A stretch of 64,000 nt of DNA, taken from assembly GCA_903835185.1 (NCBI GenBank), contig CAILLX010000082.1, positions 1 through 64,000 on the forward strand. Direction: 5' to 3'. Positions 34,896 to 44,172 of the stretch are shown here, in pieces. Position numbers and translations under genes: made by a program. Under the pieces are notes generated by a model. It was given only the letters and a program-made list of their open reading frames with translations, did not search any database and was not told the origin of the DNA. This DNA comes from an uncultured bacterium. Its GTDB lineage: Bacteria; Cyanobacteriota; Vampirovibrionia; Obscuribacterales; Obscuribacteraceae. Position 1 is the stretch's first letter. Each line of letters opens with the position of its first letter.

Positions 34896-37694
34896 TCATT
34901 GAGCTCCCAGGAGCTCGGGTGTGAATGTGTCAGGTGTTATGCCCTGGGCTAGCAGGTGGCAGGCCCATCTGGCGTCGCCGTTGCAAAGTTCCATCATTTG
35001 TGAGCGTATGGGTTGGTCGTAGTTGGGCTCTGTTGTTGCTACCCAGTACATGAAGCGGGGTACAACCAGCTTTATGACGCCGCGTGACAGCTTGTGATAG
35101 ATAAGAAAAGCTTCTGAATATTCGCGGTTCTTTCTCGTCAAGTGAGCAATAGATGACATCTCAGCTGGTGTCAACCCGCATGATTCTCTTATAAGTTCAA
35201 AATTGCTCGGGTCGTTGCCGAGAATAATCTTAATGGCGCTATTTGTAGCCAGGTTGCGGGCCCTGTCGTCACGCAGCAGGTCGTTCAACTCTTGCGATAT
35301 GCCGATAAAGAGAAGACCTAAGTGGCGGCTTGTACGCGAGGCGTCTTCTACTAGAGTTTTGCCACCTTCATAGCGGAGCAGTCTCCACAGTTCGTCTATA
35401 CAGAAGACGAAGCGGGCTGGTTTGCCTTGTGCCATCTGGTCAGCCTTATGCTGGGCAGCTCGTCTTAAAACGAAGTCAGAGACAAAAAGAGTAACTACTG
35501 CTTCTAAGGTCTTGTCATGGGACAGCTCGGATGTATCAAAAACAATGAGCTGTGCATCCATCGGAATGGAGGTTGGTCCATCAAACAGCTTGCCGAAGAT
35601 TGCTCCTTTGCAGTAAAGGCTGAGGCGGTTAGCCAGATCTTCACAGGTGTCGCCACGCCGCAGTCCCAGGTGTTCGACAGCTTGCTTGCGCAACCAGGCA
35701 ACTAAGTCAGATTCAATCGGATTGCGTCCTTCGATGGCACACTCTTCATAAATCTTCTGTATGCCTTGCATTAAGATTGGCTTCTCATCCTTGTTCAGCG
35801 CTTGCTCGCCACGTTCGCCCAGCATGACAGAGTGGAAGTTCAAGATCTTAATTATGTGTGATTCAGGCGGCTTGGCTGGATCAATTGCTTTGCCGTCTTT
35901 GTCGGCATATGGCAGGTCGTAAAGGTTTATGCAGACAGATCCATCAGGTCCGAGTCGGATGTAGCTGGCATCGTCATAAACTTCAGTGAGCATCTTGTAC
36001 GATCCCGACCTGTCGATGATTACTGTTTTGGCGCCGGCAAGAGTCTTCAGTTGAATTATTTGCTGGGCCACCATTGATTTACCTTCGCCAGGCTGACCGA
36101 AGATGATGCACAAAGCGTTTGGCAGCTTCTCGTCATAAGGGTTGAGGAAGACAGGTTCAAGAGTCTCTTTAGAGAAGCCTAGCCAGTCACCGACACTGGA
36201 GCCGAGTTGAGCATGAACAAACGGGAAGGAGTTGCGCACTGTAGGTGTGCGTACAGCTTTGCCACGGCGGGTGACATCGATGCCCAGACCGGGCAGAGAG
36301 CCTACAAACAGAGCTTTCTGCTCGTGATAACCAATGACGAAACGGGCGCCACGGCATTGTGGAGCAGCAGTGCGCACCATTTCAGTGCCGCGATTCAAAT
36401 CGTCAAGCGTATCTGCACTTAAAGTGAAATAGACAGCATAGTTAAAGACTTCTATGTTTGTTGTATAAAGCTCGGAGCCGACTGACGCAGCTTCCTGTGC
36501 CTTTTCAGCTTCTTCCTGATTTGCAGCTGAGCGTTGTCCGAGGATGCCTTGATATGTGTTGGCAGTAGCTTGTGCTTGCTTGCGTTGTAAATTCTTGCGG
36601 AAGATGTCTTTGTCGAGCTTGTGGGCAAAAATGTTCAAGCGCCATTCACAGTTCAAACGTAGCAGTGGTGAAAGCCAGAGTGGTCCTGTGCGCTCGGGCA
36701 GTCGGTTCATATAGAGAGTTCTGCTGTATTTTGCTTCCTGCTCGCCTGTCTCAGGATTAATCTCGCTGAGATCTGAGATTGTCAGATAGTCAGGGGCACT
36801 GAAATCATAACGTGAATCAGTCAGCTGCTGGCGGATTGTGGCTGGTTCGCAATCCGGGAATATGCGACGGATGGCTGCCGGAGTTGGACTTTGTACTGGA
36901 CGTAGCGGTTTCGGCAAACTGCTTTGACCTCTGCTAGCTAAAACAGGATTGACTTCACGATAAAGCATCTGGAAGTATTCAATTGCTCCTATTGCTCTGC
37001 CTGTCATGCCGCAGTTAGCCAGTTGAGAGATGTGTCCCTGGGCTCTCTGCACCAGGGTGCTTATATTTTTCTGGTGATGACCTACTGTCTGCCGGGCTGC
37101 CTGATTTGTGAAGGCGTCCTGGATCCGTCCAAGAGTACAGTCGAGCCAGCTTTGCTTGGCCGGTTTCTCGTTTGGTGGACGGTAGCAGAATGTGACATAA
37201 AACTTGAGTTCAGGTATGAAATTTTTTGCCAGGAGGAAAGCTTTGTCACTTTCAACAGAACGGGCGACATACTTAAGGAAGTCGTCGTCGACAACTTCTA
37301 CAGGGTGACGGGCAAAATACTCTCTATTGCCTACGTTGTGACAGACAACAGTAAGCTGTACTGAAGTATCAATTGAATTGAGAAAGCCGGTGAAATGATT
37401 CATGAGGGAGACAAGTCTAATCTCGTCAAAACCGCTTACATGAACTCCGTCCACTTCAAAGCAACATCTGTAGCTGCCATCTTTGAGGACAATTATTCCG
37501 AGTCCTGTAGTGTCATCTTGAAAGAGGTCCCAGATTGGTAGCAGCCCGGCAGCTGACCCGTGCGGTCTTGGCACTGCTCCGGAAGGCAGCTTTGCTATGG
37601 CGATACTGTCAGCAGTTTCTGCTTTAGAACGGTTGAAAAGCCCGGCAAGACCGCTGTTATCTCTCATATACTGCCTGGAAATTGAAGCTACCAT
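34896..37694 (-). CDS. VirB4-family type IV secretion ATPase
   Basis: About 932 residues from the ATG at 37694, which begins 4 bases after the preceding stop; a TTG seven codons earlier is less likely. The N-terminal 450 residues match the VirB4/TraC core domain. The C-terminal ATPase has Walker A IFGQPGEGKSMVAQQI (about residue 533), TVIIDRSGSYKMLTEV, Walker B FVFCIDELWRLL (about residue 763), and RTSRHLGLLFIGISQELNDL. VirB4 energises pilus and substrate movement and is the most conserved secretion-system component. It has the full length of the family, so the system does not look decayed here. Confidence 0.92.
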   Translation of the reverse strand: MVASISRQYMRDNSGLAGLFNRSKAETADSIAIAKLPSGAVPRPHGSAAGLLPIWDLFQDDTTGLGIIVLKDGSYRCCFEVDGVHVSGFDEIRLVSLMNHFTGFLNSIDTSVQLTVVCHNVGNREYFARHPVEVVDDDFLKYVARSVESDKAFLLAKNFIPELKFYVTFCYRPPNEKPAKQSWLDCTLGRIQDAFTNQAARQTVGHHQKNISTLVQRAQGHISQLANCGMTGRAIGAIEYFQMLYREVNPVLASRGQSSLPKPLRPVQSPTPAAIRRIFPDCEPATIRQQLTDSRYDFSAPDYLTISDLSEINPETGEQEAKYSRTLYMNRLPERTGPLWLSPLLRLNCEWRLNIFAHKLDKDIFRKNLQRKQAQATANTYQGILGQRSAANQEEAEKAQEAASVGSELYTTNIEVFNYAVYFTLSADTLDDLNRGTEMVRTAAPQCRGARFVIGYHEQKALFVGSLPGLGIDVTRRGKAVRTPTVRNSFPFVHAQLGSSVGDWLGFSKETLEPVFLNPYDEKLPNALCIIFGQPGEGKSMVAQQIIQLKTLAGAKTVIIDRSGSYKMLTEVYDDASYIRLGPDGSVCINLYDLPYADKDGKAIDPAKPPESHIIKILNFHSVMLGERGEQALNKDEKPILMQGIQKIYEECAIEGRNPIESDLVAWLRKQAVEHLGLRRGDTCEDLANRLSLYCKGAIFGKLFDGPTSIPMDAQLIVFDTSELSHDKTLEAVVTLFVSDFVLRRAAQHKADQMAQGKPARFVFCIDELWRLLRYEGGKTLVEDASRTSRHLGLLFIGISQELNDLLRDDRARNLATNSAIKIILGNDPSNFELIRESCGLTPAEMSSIAHLTRKNREYSEAFLIYHKLSRGVIKLVVPRFMYWVATTEPNYDQPIRSQMMELCNGDARWACHLLAQGITPDTFTPELLGAQ

Positions 37695-37698
37695 TATC

Positions 37699-38037
37699 TT
37701 ACTCGCAAAAGTCAATCAACTGTTCATCGACCAAAAAACGTGTGGGGTTGGGATCCGGACCTGGGATATAAACTTTGGAGGAGAGGAAGAAAGAAAGTAT
37801 CATCTCCCAGTGAGCTGCCGAGTTGTTGATAGTCACCAGGGCGTAAATAGGTCCTAATAAGCCAAGAAAGATGGCTGCATCCAGCCTCAAGTCTTGTCCT
37901 GCAAAAGGGATTGGATTAAGCCAGGAGTAAAGTTCACTCGAGATTATTAAGCTGCCAAGAATGGCTATCAGCTGGTCATAACGTAGTCCGAACAACTTTG
38001 GTTGGTCTTCCAGATTTAGTGGTGTGATGTCGTCCAT
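37699..38037 (-). CDS. VirB3-like small inner-membrane protein (candidate)
   Basis: A 112-residue protein with two closely spaced hydrophobic segments (QLIAILGSLIISSELYSWL; AAIFLGLLGPIYALVTI) and a short soluble C-terminus (KVYIPGPDPNPTRFLVDE). VirB3/TrbD proteins have this size and two-helix layout, and are encoded immediately before VirB4, as here: the stop is 2 bases from the VirB4 ATG. GGAG precedes the ATG. I see no stronger sequence signature, so position carries much of the weight. Confidence 0.6.
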   Translation of the reverse strand: MDDITPLNLEDQPKLFGLRYDQLIAILGSLIISSELYSWLNPIPFAGQDLRLDAAIFLGLLGPIYALVTINNSAAHWEMILSFFLSSKVYIPGPDPNPTRFLVDEQLIDFCE

Positions 38038-38043
38038 TTGCCG

Positions 38044-38736
38044 TTACTCCTGGGGTAAAACTGACTCTTCTGGCTTGCCTTTGACACAGAAGAGCAGCTC
38101 CACTAAATGTTCAGGTAAAGCTGCTGGCGCCTGGTCGCCTGATGTAGCCTGTACTTTCTGGCGTTCCACCAGTTCGGGCGGCAACATTGAAGATGGACCA
38201 ACCTGATTGAAATGATTGACAGCTCCTTGAAAGTCGCCTGACTGCCGGCACAACTCGCCAAGCAGATACTGGTAGTAGTCGCGATTCCCCTGCCAGTTTT
38301 TGTCTCGCAAAGCGCGTTCCAGTTCACCACCAGCAAGCTCCAGCCAGCGCTCGTGTGGTTGTCCGGCCTCACGCGCGCACCAGCAACCGTTGAGCGCCAG
38401 TAAAGCTAAATCCAGGGCGTGAGCACCATTTTTCCGGCCGGTTAAAACAGCATGGGCAAACTTCTTGGGCTGGTCGGCAATAGGTGTCGGTGGGACAAAA
38501 ACTGACTGGAGCATATGCGGTCTGAAAGCAGTGTACCACCAGGTATAGCTGCAAGCCGGGCACATAGCCACCAGTGCTGCTCTGATTGCAGGATCTGGTA
38601 GCACTCTGTGCAAGTCGGCTTCAATGGCTGTCTGCGGTGTAATAGCCGGCATAGTAAGCAGTGTGGGCGTAGCAAACATTGAGTTGCATTGTGGGCAAAC
38701 TACTGTGGTTTGGCGGATAGTGAACTCTGTTTGCAT
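38044..38736 (-). CDS. DUF2225-like zinc-ribbon/TPR protein
   Basis: A 230-residue soluble protein. The first Cys pair VCPQCNSMF (residues 13-21) and a second MCPACSYTWWYTAF (around 58-71) make a zinc-binding domain, and the rest is helical with a TPR-like unit (YYQYLLGELCRQSGDFQGAVNHFNQVG region). This resembles DUF2225 proteins, which have no known function. It is unusual inside a secretion cluster. It ends 6 bases before the VirB3-like ATG, so it is co-translated with the core genes. Its start has a weak ribosome site. Confidence 0.65.
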   Translation of the reverse strand: MQTEFTIRQTTVVCPQCNSMFATPTLLTMPAITPQTAIEADLHRVLPDPAIRAALVAMCPACSYTWWYTAFRPHMLQSVFVPPTPIADQPKKFAHAVLTGRKNGAHALDLALLALNGCWCAREAGQPHERWLELAGGELERALRDKNWQGNRDYYQYLLGELCRQSGDFQGAVNHFNQVGPSSMLPPELVERQKVQATSGDQAPAALPEHLVELLFCVKGKPEESVLPQE

Positions 38737-38797
38737 TGTCTTGGTTATAAGTGTGGCTACTGCACAGTCTTAGTGTATATCTGTCTAACCGCTGAGT

Positions 38798-38836
38798 GAA
38801 TCGGGGGAACTCCCACAGCCATGGGGTAAATCCCAT
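38798..38836. promoter_or_regulatory. G-run/C-run palindromic element A
   Basis: GAATCGGGGGAACTCCCAC (38798-38816), 4 nt, then ATGGGGTAAATCCCAT (38821-38836). It lies 62-100 nt upstream of the DUF2225-like gene start, in the 193-base gap after the VirB6-like stop. The same two-part layout with the same 4-nt gap occurs at 44951-44989. It may be an operator or an RNA hairpin in the leader. Confidence 0.5.
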
Positions 38837-38929
38837 CTCATCTAAAGTATCCTGGGAAGATTACGCAACTGAGTAAGCTTTCCGCGGCAGCAGCCAGCTC
38901 AGATCCAGAGGGCAGTGCATCCAGGACAG

Positions 38930-41900
38930 TTACGGGTTGGAGCCACGGTTTTGTGCCTGGCGTCCAGAGTTGGACAGTCTGGCGCGCAGATCGTTGATGA
39001 TTGCAGAAGATAATCTGTGTCCAGGCAATGGCGAATAGCCAGGATGCTCGAGAAGTATCTGCACCGTATTGTATGTTGGTTCAATAGGCGGCTCGTTGCC
39101 GTAATTGTATTCACATAGATCTGAGGCAGCTTCAATTTGTGGGCGCGCAATCTTGCTCGGGCTGTGGCCGCTGCTGACCATTCTCTGTACAGTCTGAACA
39201 TAGTTCTGGTTGACATTACCGTTGCCGAGGACACGCGCTGCTACAGCAACTGTGCTCAGCATGTGCCTTTGTCCTGGGTCTTGATAATAATGGTTGATGA
39301 GACCAGCTACATTGGGGTCTTGCATCTGCTGGTCAGTTATGCCGGCATTGTAACAGTCGATCATCATGTATGCAGCATTGTGGAGCGGTGCAGTATTGGC
39401 AGCGCCAGCTACTCCTGCTAAGTCTCCCTGACTGACAGGCACTGTTGATGCTCCGCCGTCACTGCGAACCTCAACTTGTACGTTCTGCCTGGTGGTGCTG
39501 TCGGCGCCGCCACCGCCACCTACTGCTCTAGTATTGGAATATACCTGCGGATTACTGGTGGTTCCGCCTGGCATCTGCATAGTGATATTTTGCACAGTGG
39601 CTGAGCTGTCCCCGCTGCCGCCACCCGGGCGTACTTCTACATCTATATTTTGTTCGACTACACTTTGTCCGGCTACGCTGCCGGAAGGAATATTGACATT
39701 GTCTGGAGCAACTGGCTGCTGCGTATTGTCTGGTTGTACCTGAGCTTGTACGTTGACTGTGCGCCGCCTTACGCCGCCTCTTCCTGATGACATAAGAGAA
39801 CGGAGATTGAGATAAGCAGTATTTGCGTCGCGACAGCGTGGATCTTGACTCAGAAGAGCTACTGTCTGGACCATCGGTACAGAGACATCGGTTCCACCTG
39901 ACTCAACCTGGACGGCAAAAATAGCTTCAACTTCAGATTTGCCCAGTCCGGTGGCAATCCTGCCTACAGCAGCGTCGAGCACAAGTGGATCGGCATCAGG
40001 ATATTGAGCATCAGCTATGTCGGTGGCGTATTTAGCCACTGCTGGCATGGCTGCTTTGCGTTGCCACTGCGGCATTCTCATTACATAGGCGTTGCCTGAA
40101 GCTGCTCTGTTGGCCTCAGTCACTGGATTGCCTGAAGCATAAAGTGCATCAGATGCTGGAGTATAATTCGGGTTCCATGGAGAAGACGGGCTGGAAGCGT
40201 CTGTCATCCAGTGGACAGCCCGGGTATCATCGTTGGTGCCCCACTCGCCGAAGCGATTTTTGAGATATTGAGTATAGTTATTTCCTTGCCCGCCGCTAAT
40301 ATAAGCTTCAGAGCCGACAGCTGCTTGTGCAAATAGCGCCCGATTAAAGCTTTGTTTGGCCTGAGCTGTCTCTTTGAATGAGCGACCGTTGTAAGCCATG
40401 AAGCCTGCGGCTGCTCGCTGGAACAGTCCTTTTGGTGAGTCTGCACCAGATTCAATAGCTGATTCGCGAGCAGCATCAAAAGCTAAAGGATCGTCGTGGA
40501 ATAGCTCTGCATAGCCTCCTGCCATGACAAGATGTGCTACTTCTTCAGGAGAAGCTCCCTGGCGGGCACGCATATGGCGGAGGTTGCCTTTGCCGTCGCC
40601 TATTAATCTGTTTGTTCCGTCGGAAGAATAACCAATTGAATTGTTTTCGAATTTACGAGCTCTCTCAGCAGCATTTTTTATCGGCACAAACTTATAACCG
40701 GAGTGATCAAATTTGGTAGCTGGGTTCATGACTCCGCTGTCAGCTTCACCATGCTGAAATCTGCCTTCCAACATTTCGGCAAAACGGTCAGCTGGTACAG
40801 CTTCACCTGTGCCTGCCACTAAGGTGGGATCAGCCATACCTCGTTGTACTCCGGCAGGAGAGATGCTGCGTGCCATACCAGTAGCCAGACCTAGAGCTGC
40901 AGCTGAAAATGTTGCGCTATTTGTCCCTGGTGTAGCTGCTCCAACAGCTGGCTGAGCTACTGGCAAGCCCTGTGCAGGTACTGCTGCTGCCTGTTGATCT
41001 GCCTGCGCCATGTTCGGCGACGCCTGTCCTGGTGTGTTGAGCCCTGGAGCTGCCTGTCCGGGTAGTGCCTGTCCTGGTGGTCGGTTGCCTGGCTGTCCTG
41101 GTGTATTTAGTCCTGGAGTTGCTCCTCTTTGTGTTGCTTGAGCACCTGTGCCGGCTTGCCCAGATAGCGGTTGTCCAGTGGCCGCATTTCGTATATTGGT
41201 GAGAAGTTCAGGATCTGCTGCACCTGTCGGCAGTCCGTTCATAGCCTGATTTTGTGTCTGCTGCATGCCGCGGGCAGCAAACTGTTGAGTGAGCCCGTAG
41301 TTGAATAGTTGTGCTGTTTTGTTGCCGGCTCCGTCAGCCAGTCTCTTGATACCGGCCATAGCAAAGCCGGTGACCAGTCCTGTACTTATAAAGTCTGACA
41401 TCGGGCTGATCTGGGCACGCGAAAGGAAGCTGGGCACCTGAATCATAAGCTGGAGTATTCCTACAGCCAGCATAATTTTACCCCAGGGATTAAAGTCTGA
41501 GTTGAGAAGGATAACCATTATTTTGAGCAGTCCTACCCAGACGAATGTCCAGAGGCTTACTTCTACAAATGATTTGACAAAACCTGCAGTAACAGACTCA
41601 GTGTCAGGAGTGGCAAAAAAGACTAGGAATATTGGAGCAAACATATACATAGCAACCAGAAGTGCAGTCTGGATAGCTTTGAGCACCAGGAAGTAGATGA
41701 GCTCAGCAATTAGCACTACTCCCAGAACGCTCCAGATGATAAGCCCGGCAAAAGATACTGCGTCGCCTACTGTACCGAGTACCAGCCCGCCGGCTCCCTC
41801 GGCGGCTGCGCCGCCGCCAGCAGCAAGAATCACTGGTGCAAAAGCATTAGCCAGGGCAGCGGCACCTGCAACCAACCCTGCTTTGATGGCTGCTTGCATT

Positions 41901-42802
41901 GCTACGTCCAACATTATTACCTGGTCGGCTGAATTAAAGTAGATTGCTTTAATCATCTCATTTGCAATCTGAATTTCAAAAGCATAAATAGTTGGCCAGG
42001 CCAGAAGCAGACCGGCTGTAAAGATAAGCCTCCCCACTGCTCCCATGAGGTTGCCGCCGCCTCTCCAGGCAGCTTCGGCCCAGTACTTCCAGATGCAAAG
42101 AATAAAAAGCAAAAGAAGTAGATCGATAGCGATACCATACATTACATCAGCTGCCTGGCGGATATAAGGTGAGATGTCGTCGACTACACCACCGCCTCCA
42201 TTGAGACCGTTCAGTCCGTTGACCGGAATGTTTGGGTTAAGGACAAAGATGCGCAGATACTTTGTGAGGAAAGCTGCAGTGTCTGCCACCCAGCCATCGA
42301 TAAACTCAGAGAGCCATTTGCCCAGGAGCTGCCCGATATTGGCAAAAAGGTTGCTTACTATATCGTCCGACCAGACCTGGTGCACTCCCCAGAAAATATC
42401 ATTGTATTGACCGCCTATCGATCCTTTTAATTTGTCAGTGACATCTGTTACCACTGAGTCTTTATTTTGTTCAGCTGCCTGAATGACCAAAGTAGATGGA
42501 AGCGTTTTGTAATGCTGTGAGGTCTGATCGGTTGACTGTGCCTGCTTGGACAGAGAGGGATCATGGTTGCCGTCACCGACGTGGATTGGCAGGGTGTTAT
42601 TAAGATCTGGCGGCTCAGTTTGAGCCAGGGCATTGATTGCGATTAATAAGTAGGGTGCCAGTAAAAGAAGGAAAACCACGGCTGCCTTAAAAAAACTGGC
42701 AGTTCGTGGCAGGTGGCTTGGCCGGGTCCGTTCGGATATTCTGGCTTCTCTGGCAGAGAGCCGCCTCCTTGAATCGCTTAGATAGGTGGTACCGGCAAAC
42801 AC
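38930..42802 (-). CDS. VirB6/TrbL-like polytopic membrane protein with long repetitive tail
   Basis: A 1,290-residue protein starting at GTG (weak ribosome site). An N-terminal hydrophobic segment (FKAAVVFLLLLAPYLLIAIN) ends in ALAQT like a signal peptide. Residues 200-480 contain about seven membrane segments (IDLLLLLFILCIWKYW, VGRLIFTAGLLLAW, LIIWSVLGVVLIAELIYFLV, LLVAMYMFAPIFLVFFATP, WTFVWVGLLKIMVILL), the VirB6/TrbL/TraG-N layout that forms the inner-membrane channel. The following 800 residues are soluble: a Gly/Pro/Gln region with repeated PGLNTPGQ units, a globular part around 680-1000, and a tail with repeated QNVxVEVRxxGG units. VirB6-family proteins with very long tails are known. 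The tail's job is unknown. Confidence 0.75.
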   Translation of the reverse strand: MFAGTTYLSDSRRRLSAREARISERTRPSHLPRTASFFKAAVVFLLLLAPYLLIAINALAQTEPPDLNNTLPIHVGDGNHDPSLSKQAQSTDQTSQHYKTLPSTLVIQAAEQNKDSVVTDVTDKLKGSIGGQYNDIFWGVHQVWSDDIVSNLFANIGQLLGKWLSEFIDGWVADTAAFLTKYLRIFVLNPNIPVNGLNGLNGGGGVVDDISPYIRQAADVMYGIAIDLLLLLFILCIWKYWAEAAWRGGGNLMGAVGRLIFTAGLLLAWPTIYAFEIQIANEMIKAIYFNSADQVIMLDVAMQAAIKAGLVAGAAALANAFAPVILAAGGGAAAEGAGGLVLGTVGDAVSFAGLIIWSVLGVVLIAELIYFLVLKAIQTALLVAMYMFAPIFLVFFATPDTESVTAGFVKSFVEVSLWTFVWVGLLKIMVILLNSDFNPWGKIMLAVGILQLMIQVPSFLSRAQISPMSDFISTGLVTGFAMAGIKRLADGAGNKTAQLFNYGLTQQFAARGMQQTQNQAMNGLPTGAADPELLTNIRNAATGQPLSGQAGTGAQATQRGATPGLNTPGQPGNRPPGQALPGQAAPGLNTPGQASPNMAQADQQAAAVPAQGLPVAQPAVGAATPGTNSATFSAAALGLATGMARSISPAGVQRGMADPTLVAGTGEAVPADRFAEMLEGRFQHGEADSGVMNPATKFDHSGYKFVPIKNAAERARKFENNSIGYSSDGTNRLIGDGKGNLRHMRARQGASPEEVAHLVMAGGYAELFHDDPLAFDAARESAIESGADSPKGLFQRAAAGFMAYNGRSFKETAQAKQSFNRALFAQAAVGSEAYISGGQGNNYTQYLKNRFGEWGTNDDTRAVHWMTDASSPSSPWNPNYTPASDALYASGNPVTEANRAASGNAYVMRMPQWQRKAAMPAVAKYATDIADAQYPDADPLVLDAAVGRIATGLGKSEVEAIFAVQVESGGTDVSVPMVQTVALLSQDPRCRDANTAYLNLRSLMSSGRGGVRRRTVNVQAQVQPDNTQQPVAPDNVNIPSGSVAGQSVVEQNIDVEVRPGGGSGDSSATVQNITMQMPGGTTSNPQVYSNTRAVGGGGGADSTTRQNVQVEVRSDGGASTVPVSQGDLAGVAGAANTAPLHNAAYMMIDCYNAGITDQQMQDPNVAGLINHYYQDPGQRHMLSTVAVAARVLGNGNVNQNYVQTVQRMVSSGHSPSKIARPQIEAASDLCEYNYGNEPPIEPTYNTVQILLEHPGYSPLPGHRLSSAIINDLRARLSNSGRQAQNRGSNP

Positions 42803-42910
42803 TGTTTAAACTCTTGATCTTTGATGTGATTTACTTTAATGACGGCTCTAACCTTTCTTATTCCCGAGGAATCTGGGTTGGAACCGGCTGAGAGATTTTA
42901 TTCGTCTTGA

Positions 42911-42926
42911 TTGGGGAAAATCCCCC
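42911..42926. promoter_or_regulatory. G-run/C-run palindromic element D
   Basis: TTGGGGAAAATCCCCC, about 109-124 nt upstream of the VirB6-like start. It matches the right halves of elements A (ATGGGGTAAATCCCAT) and B (GTGGGAGAATCCCCC), but no left half is present. Confidence 0.4.
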
Positions 42927-42935
42927 TGAAGGATT

Positions 42936-42960
42936 CGGGCCGGCATAGGATGCCGGCCCG
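42936..42960. other. Strong hairpin between pilin-like and VirB6-like genes
   Basis: Perfect 11-bp arms CGGGCCGGCAT and ATGCCGGCCCG around AGG. On the minus strand it lies just after the pilin-like stop. The T-run (CTTTTT) precedes the hairpin and none follows, so it is a poor intrinsic terminator. A stable hairpin here could protect the pilin mRNA end, giving more pilin than VirB6. Confidence 0.65.
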
Positions 42961-42974
42961 AAAAAGGGAGTTGT

Positions 42975-43406
42975 TTAGAGACCGCCGCCCAGTCCTCCGA
43001 AGTTGTTGATTGCGAACGTGCCGATTAAGTGAACCGCAGTTGGTCCACCAAAACCGATTCCCAGTCCTTTGGCTACGTTCATGGCGGCTTCACCACCATC
43101 ACGTTGACCGAAGGCAATCTTCATTCCTGCCATTGAAGACGGGATTGTCGAAAGCGCAGTTACGACGCGGGAAATGTCACGAGCGGTGTCATAGCCGAAG
43201 TCAGCCATCTGACCAACTTCGTTTGATTGCCCGTAGCGGGGGTCTACAGGAGCTCCCACTAGTCCTTGGGCATGTGCTACTTGATCGTAAACACCTATGG
43301 CCATGAGCACTAGTTGTGGGGCCAGGAGAAATCCCACGCGACAGGCAACCTTGAAGGCGCTCGAAGATACTATCTTCTTGCTGATTAATTTGATTCTGGT
43401 TACCAT
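42975..43406 (-). CDS. VirB2-like pilin candidate
   Basis: A 143-residue protein with the strongest ribosome site of the cluster (GGAGG, 6 nt before ATG). A long basic signal peptide (VGFLLAPQLVLMAIGVYDQV) ends at AHA-QG near residue 47. The mature part of about 95 residues has a small-residue amphipathic region (SRVVTALSTIPSSMAGMKIA), a short polar loop (GQRDGGEA), and a Gly-rich hydrophobic end (GLGIGFGGPTAVHLIGTFAI). VirB2/TrbC pilins share this plan: long signal peptide, two hydrophobic helices and a short loop. Position just before VirB6 supports it. No sequence identity to a named pilin is claimed. Confidence 0.5.
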   Translation of the reverse strand: MVTRIKLISKKIVSSSAFKVACRVGFLLAPQLVLMAIGVYDQVAHAQGLVGAPVDPRYGQSNEVGQMADFGYDTARDISRVVTALSTIPSSMAGMKIAFGQRDGGEAAMNVAKGLGIGFGGPTAVHLIGTFAINNFGGLGGGL

Positions 43407-43478
43407 GTTTAACCTCCTAGGTTGTCAGTTGAATTTTGATTGACCTGTTGTGCCAATTCGTTAGAGAAAGAGAGATGC

Positions 43479-44168
43479 CTACTGTTGGTTCAAGACCTTG
43501 CCAAGCACGGTGGCTTGAGCTGTTGAGCCGTCTCCCGCGTATGAGGCGGGTAAGAATGGACCAGGAACGTATCCACCACCGTAGCTGTCGATCTGCTTTT
43601 TGGCGTCAGCGACAACACCTTTTGATTCCTTTGCGCGAGCAAGTACGGCGTGAACATCCTTTGATGCATGGTTGCTGCGATGAGCCACCACTGGTTTGCT
43701 GAAGTGTGCTGCTTTGGCTGGGGCAGCTTTGGCAGCTACTGGAGCAGCAACAGATTCAGGCTTGTTGGCTACTACAGGGGCGGCTGCTTTGCCAAAGGCG
43801 GCATTGAATTTAGGTATGCCAATCTCAGGGGTGGCTTGTGTAAAGCTTGTGGTAGCAGCGGTGACTTGCTGCGCGGCCGGCTTGGTCAGCATTTTGGGCG
43901 ACAGTCCAAGAAAAGAAGGACCTTGCGGGACAGCACCATTTTTAACTTGATGTGGAGCCTCAGGGACCGAAGCTGGAACATGTGACATTTCGACACGATA
44001 AATGTTAGGAGCATAAGTGAAGCGGGCGTTCCCGGAATCTGCAGCGAAAGCTGCCTGTGTGGTGGCGGCTGTCATTATTGCTGCTACAACAGCGAGCTGA
44101 AGGCTTGCGATATAAGTGCTCTGACGGCTGGCAGCCGTTGCATTGCTATTGATAATCAGTGTCTTCAT
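43479..44168 (-). CDS. Exported alanine/lysine/proline-rich protein
   Basis: About 229 residues from the ATG at 44168, which has AAGG close by and begins 4 bases after the preceding stop; the frame extends to 44201 without a ribosome site. A signal peptide (LQLAVVAAIMTAATTQAAFA) is followed by a low-complexity mature region with many Ala, Val, Pro and Lys (KPVVAHRSNHASKDVHAVLA), ending in YGGGYVPGPFLPASYAGDG. No family recognised. It probably lies in the periplasm or at the surface, as part of the secretion-like system. Confidence 0.65.
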   Translation of the reverse strand: MKTLIINSNATAASRQSTYIASLQLAVVAAIMTAATTQAAFAADSGNARFTYAPNIYRVEMSHVPASVPEAPHQVKNGAVPQGPSFLGLSPKMLTKPAAQQVTAATTSFTQATPEIGIPKFNAAFGKAAAPVVANKPESVAAPVAAKAAPAKAAHFSKPVVAHRSNHASKDVHAVLARAKESKGVVADAKKQIDSYGGGYVPGPFLPASYAGDGSTAQATVLGKVLNQQ

Positions 44169-44172
44169 CGCC

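Noticed and set aside
42936-42960. Intrinsic terminator after the pilin-like gene
   Set aside because: The T-run lies before and not after the hairpin on the transcribed strand.
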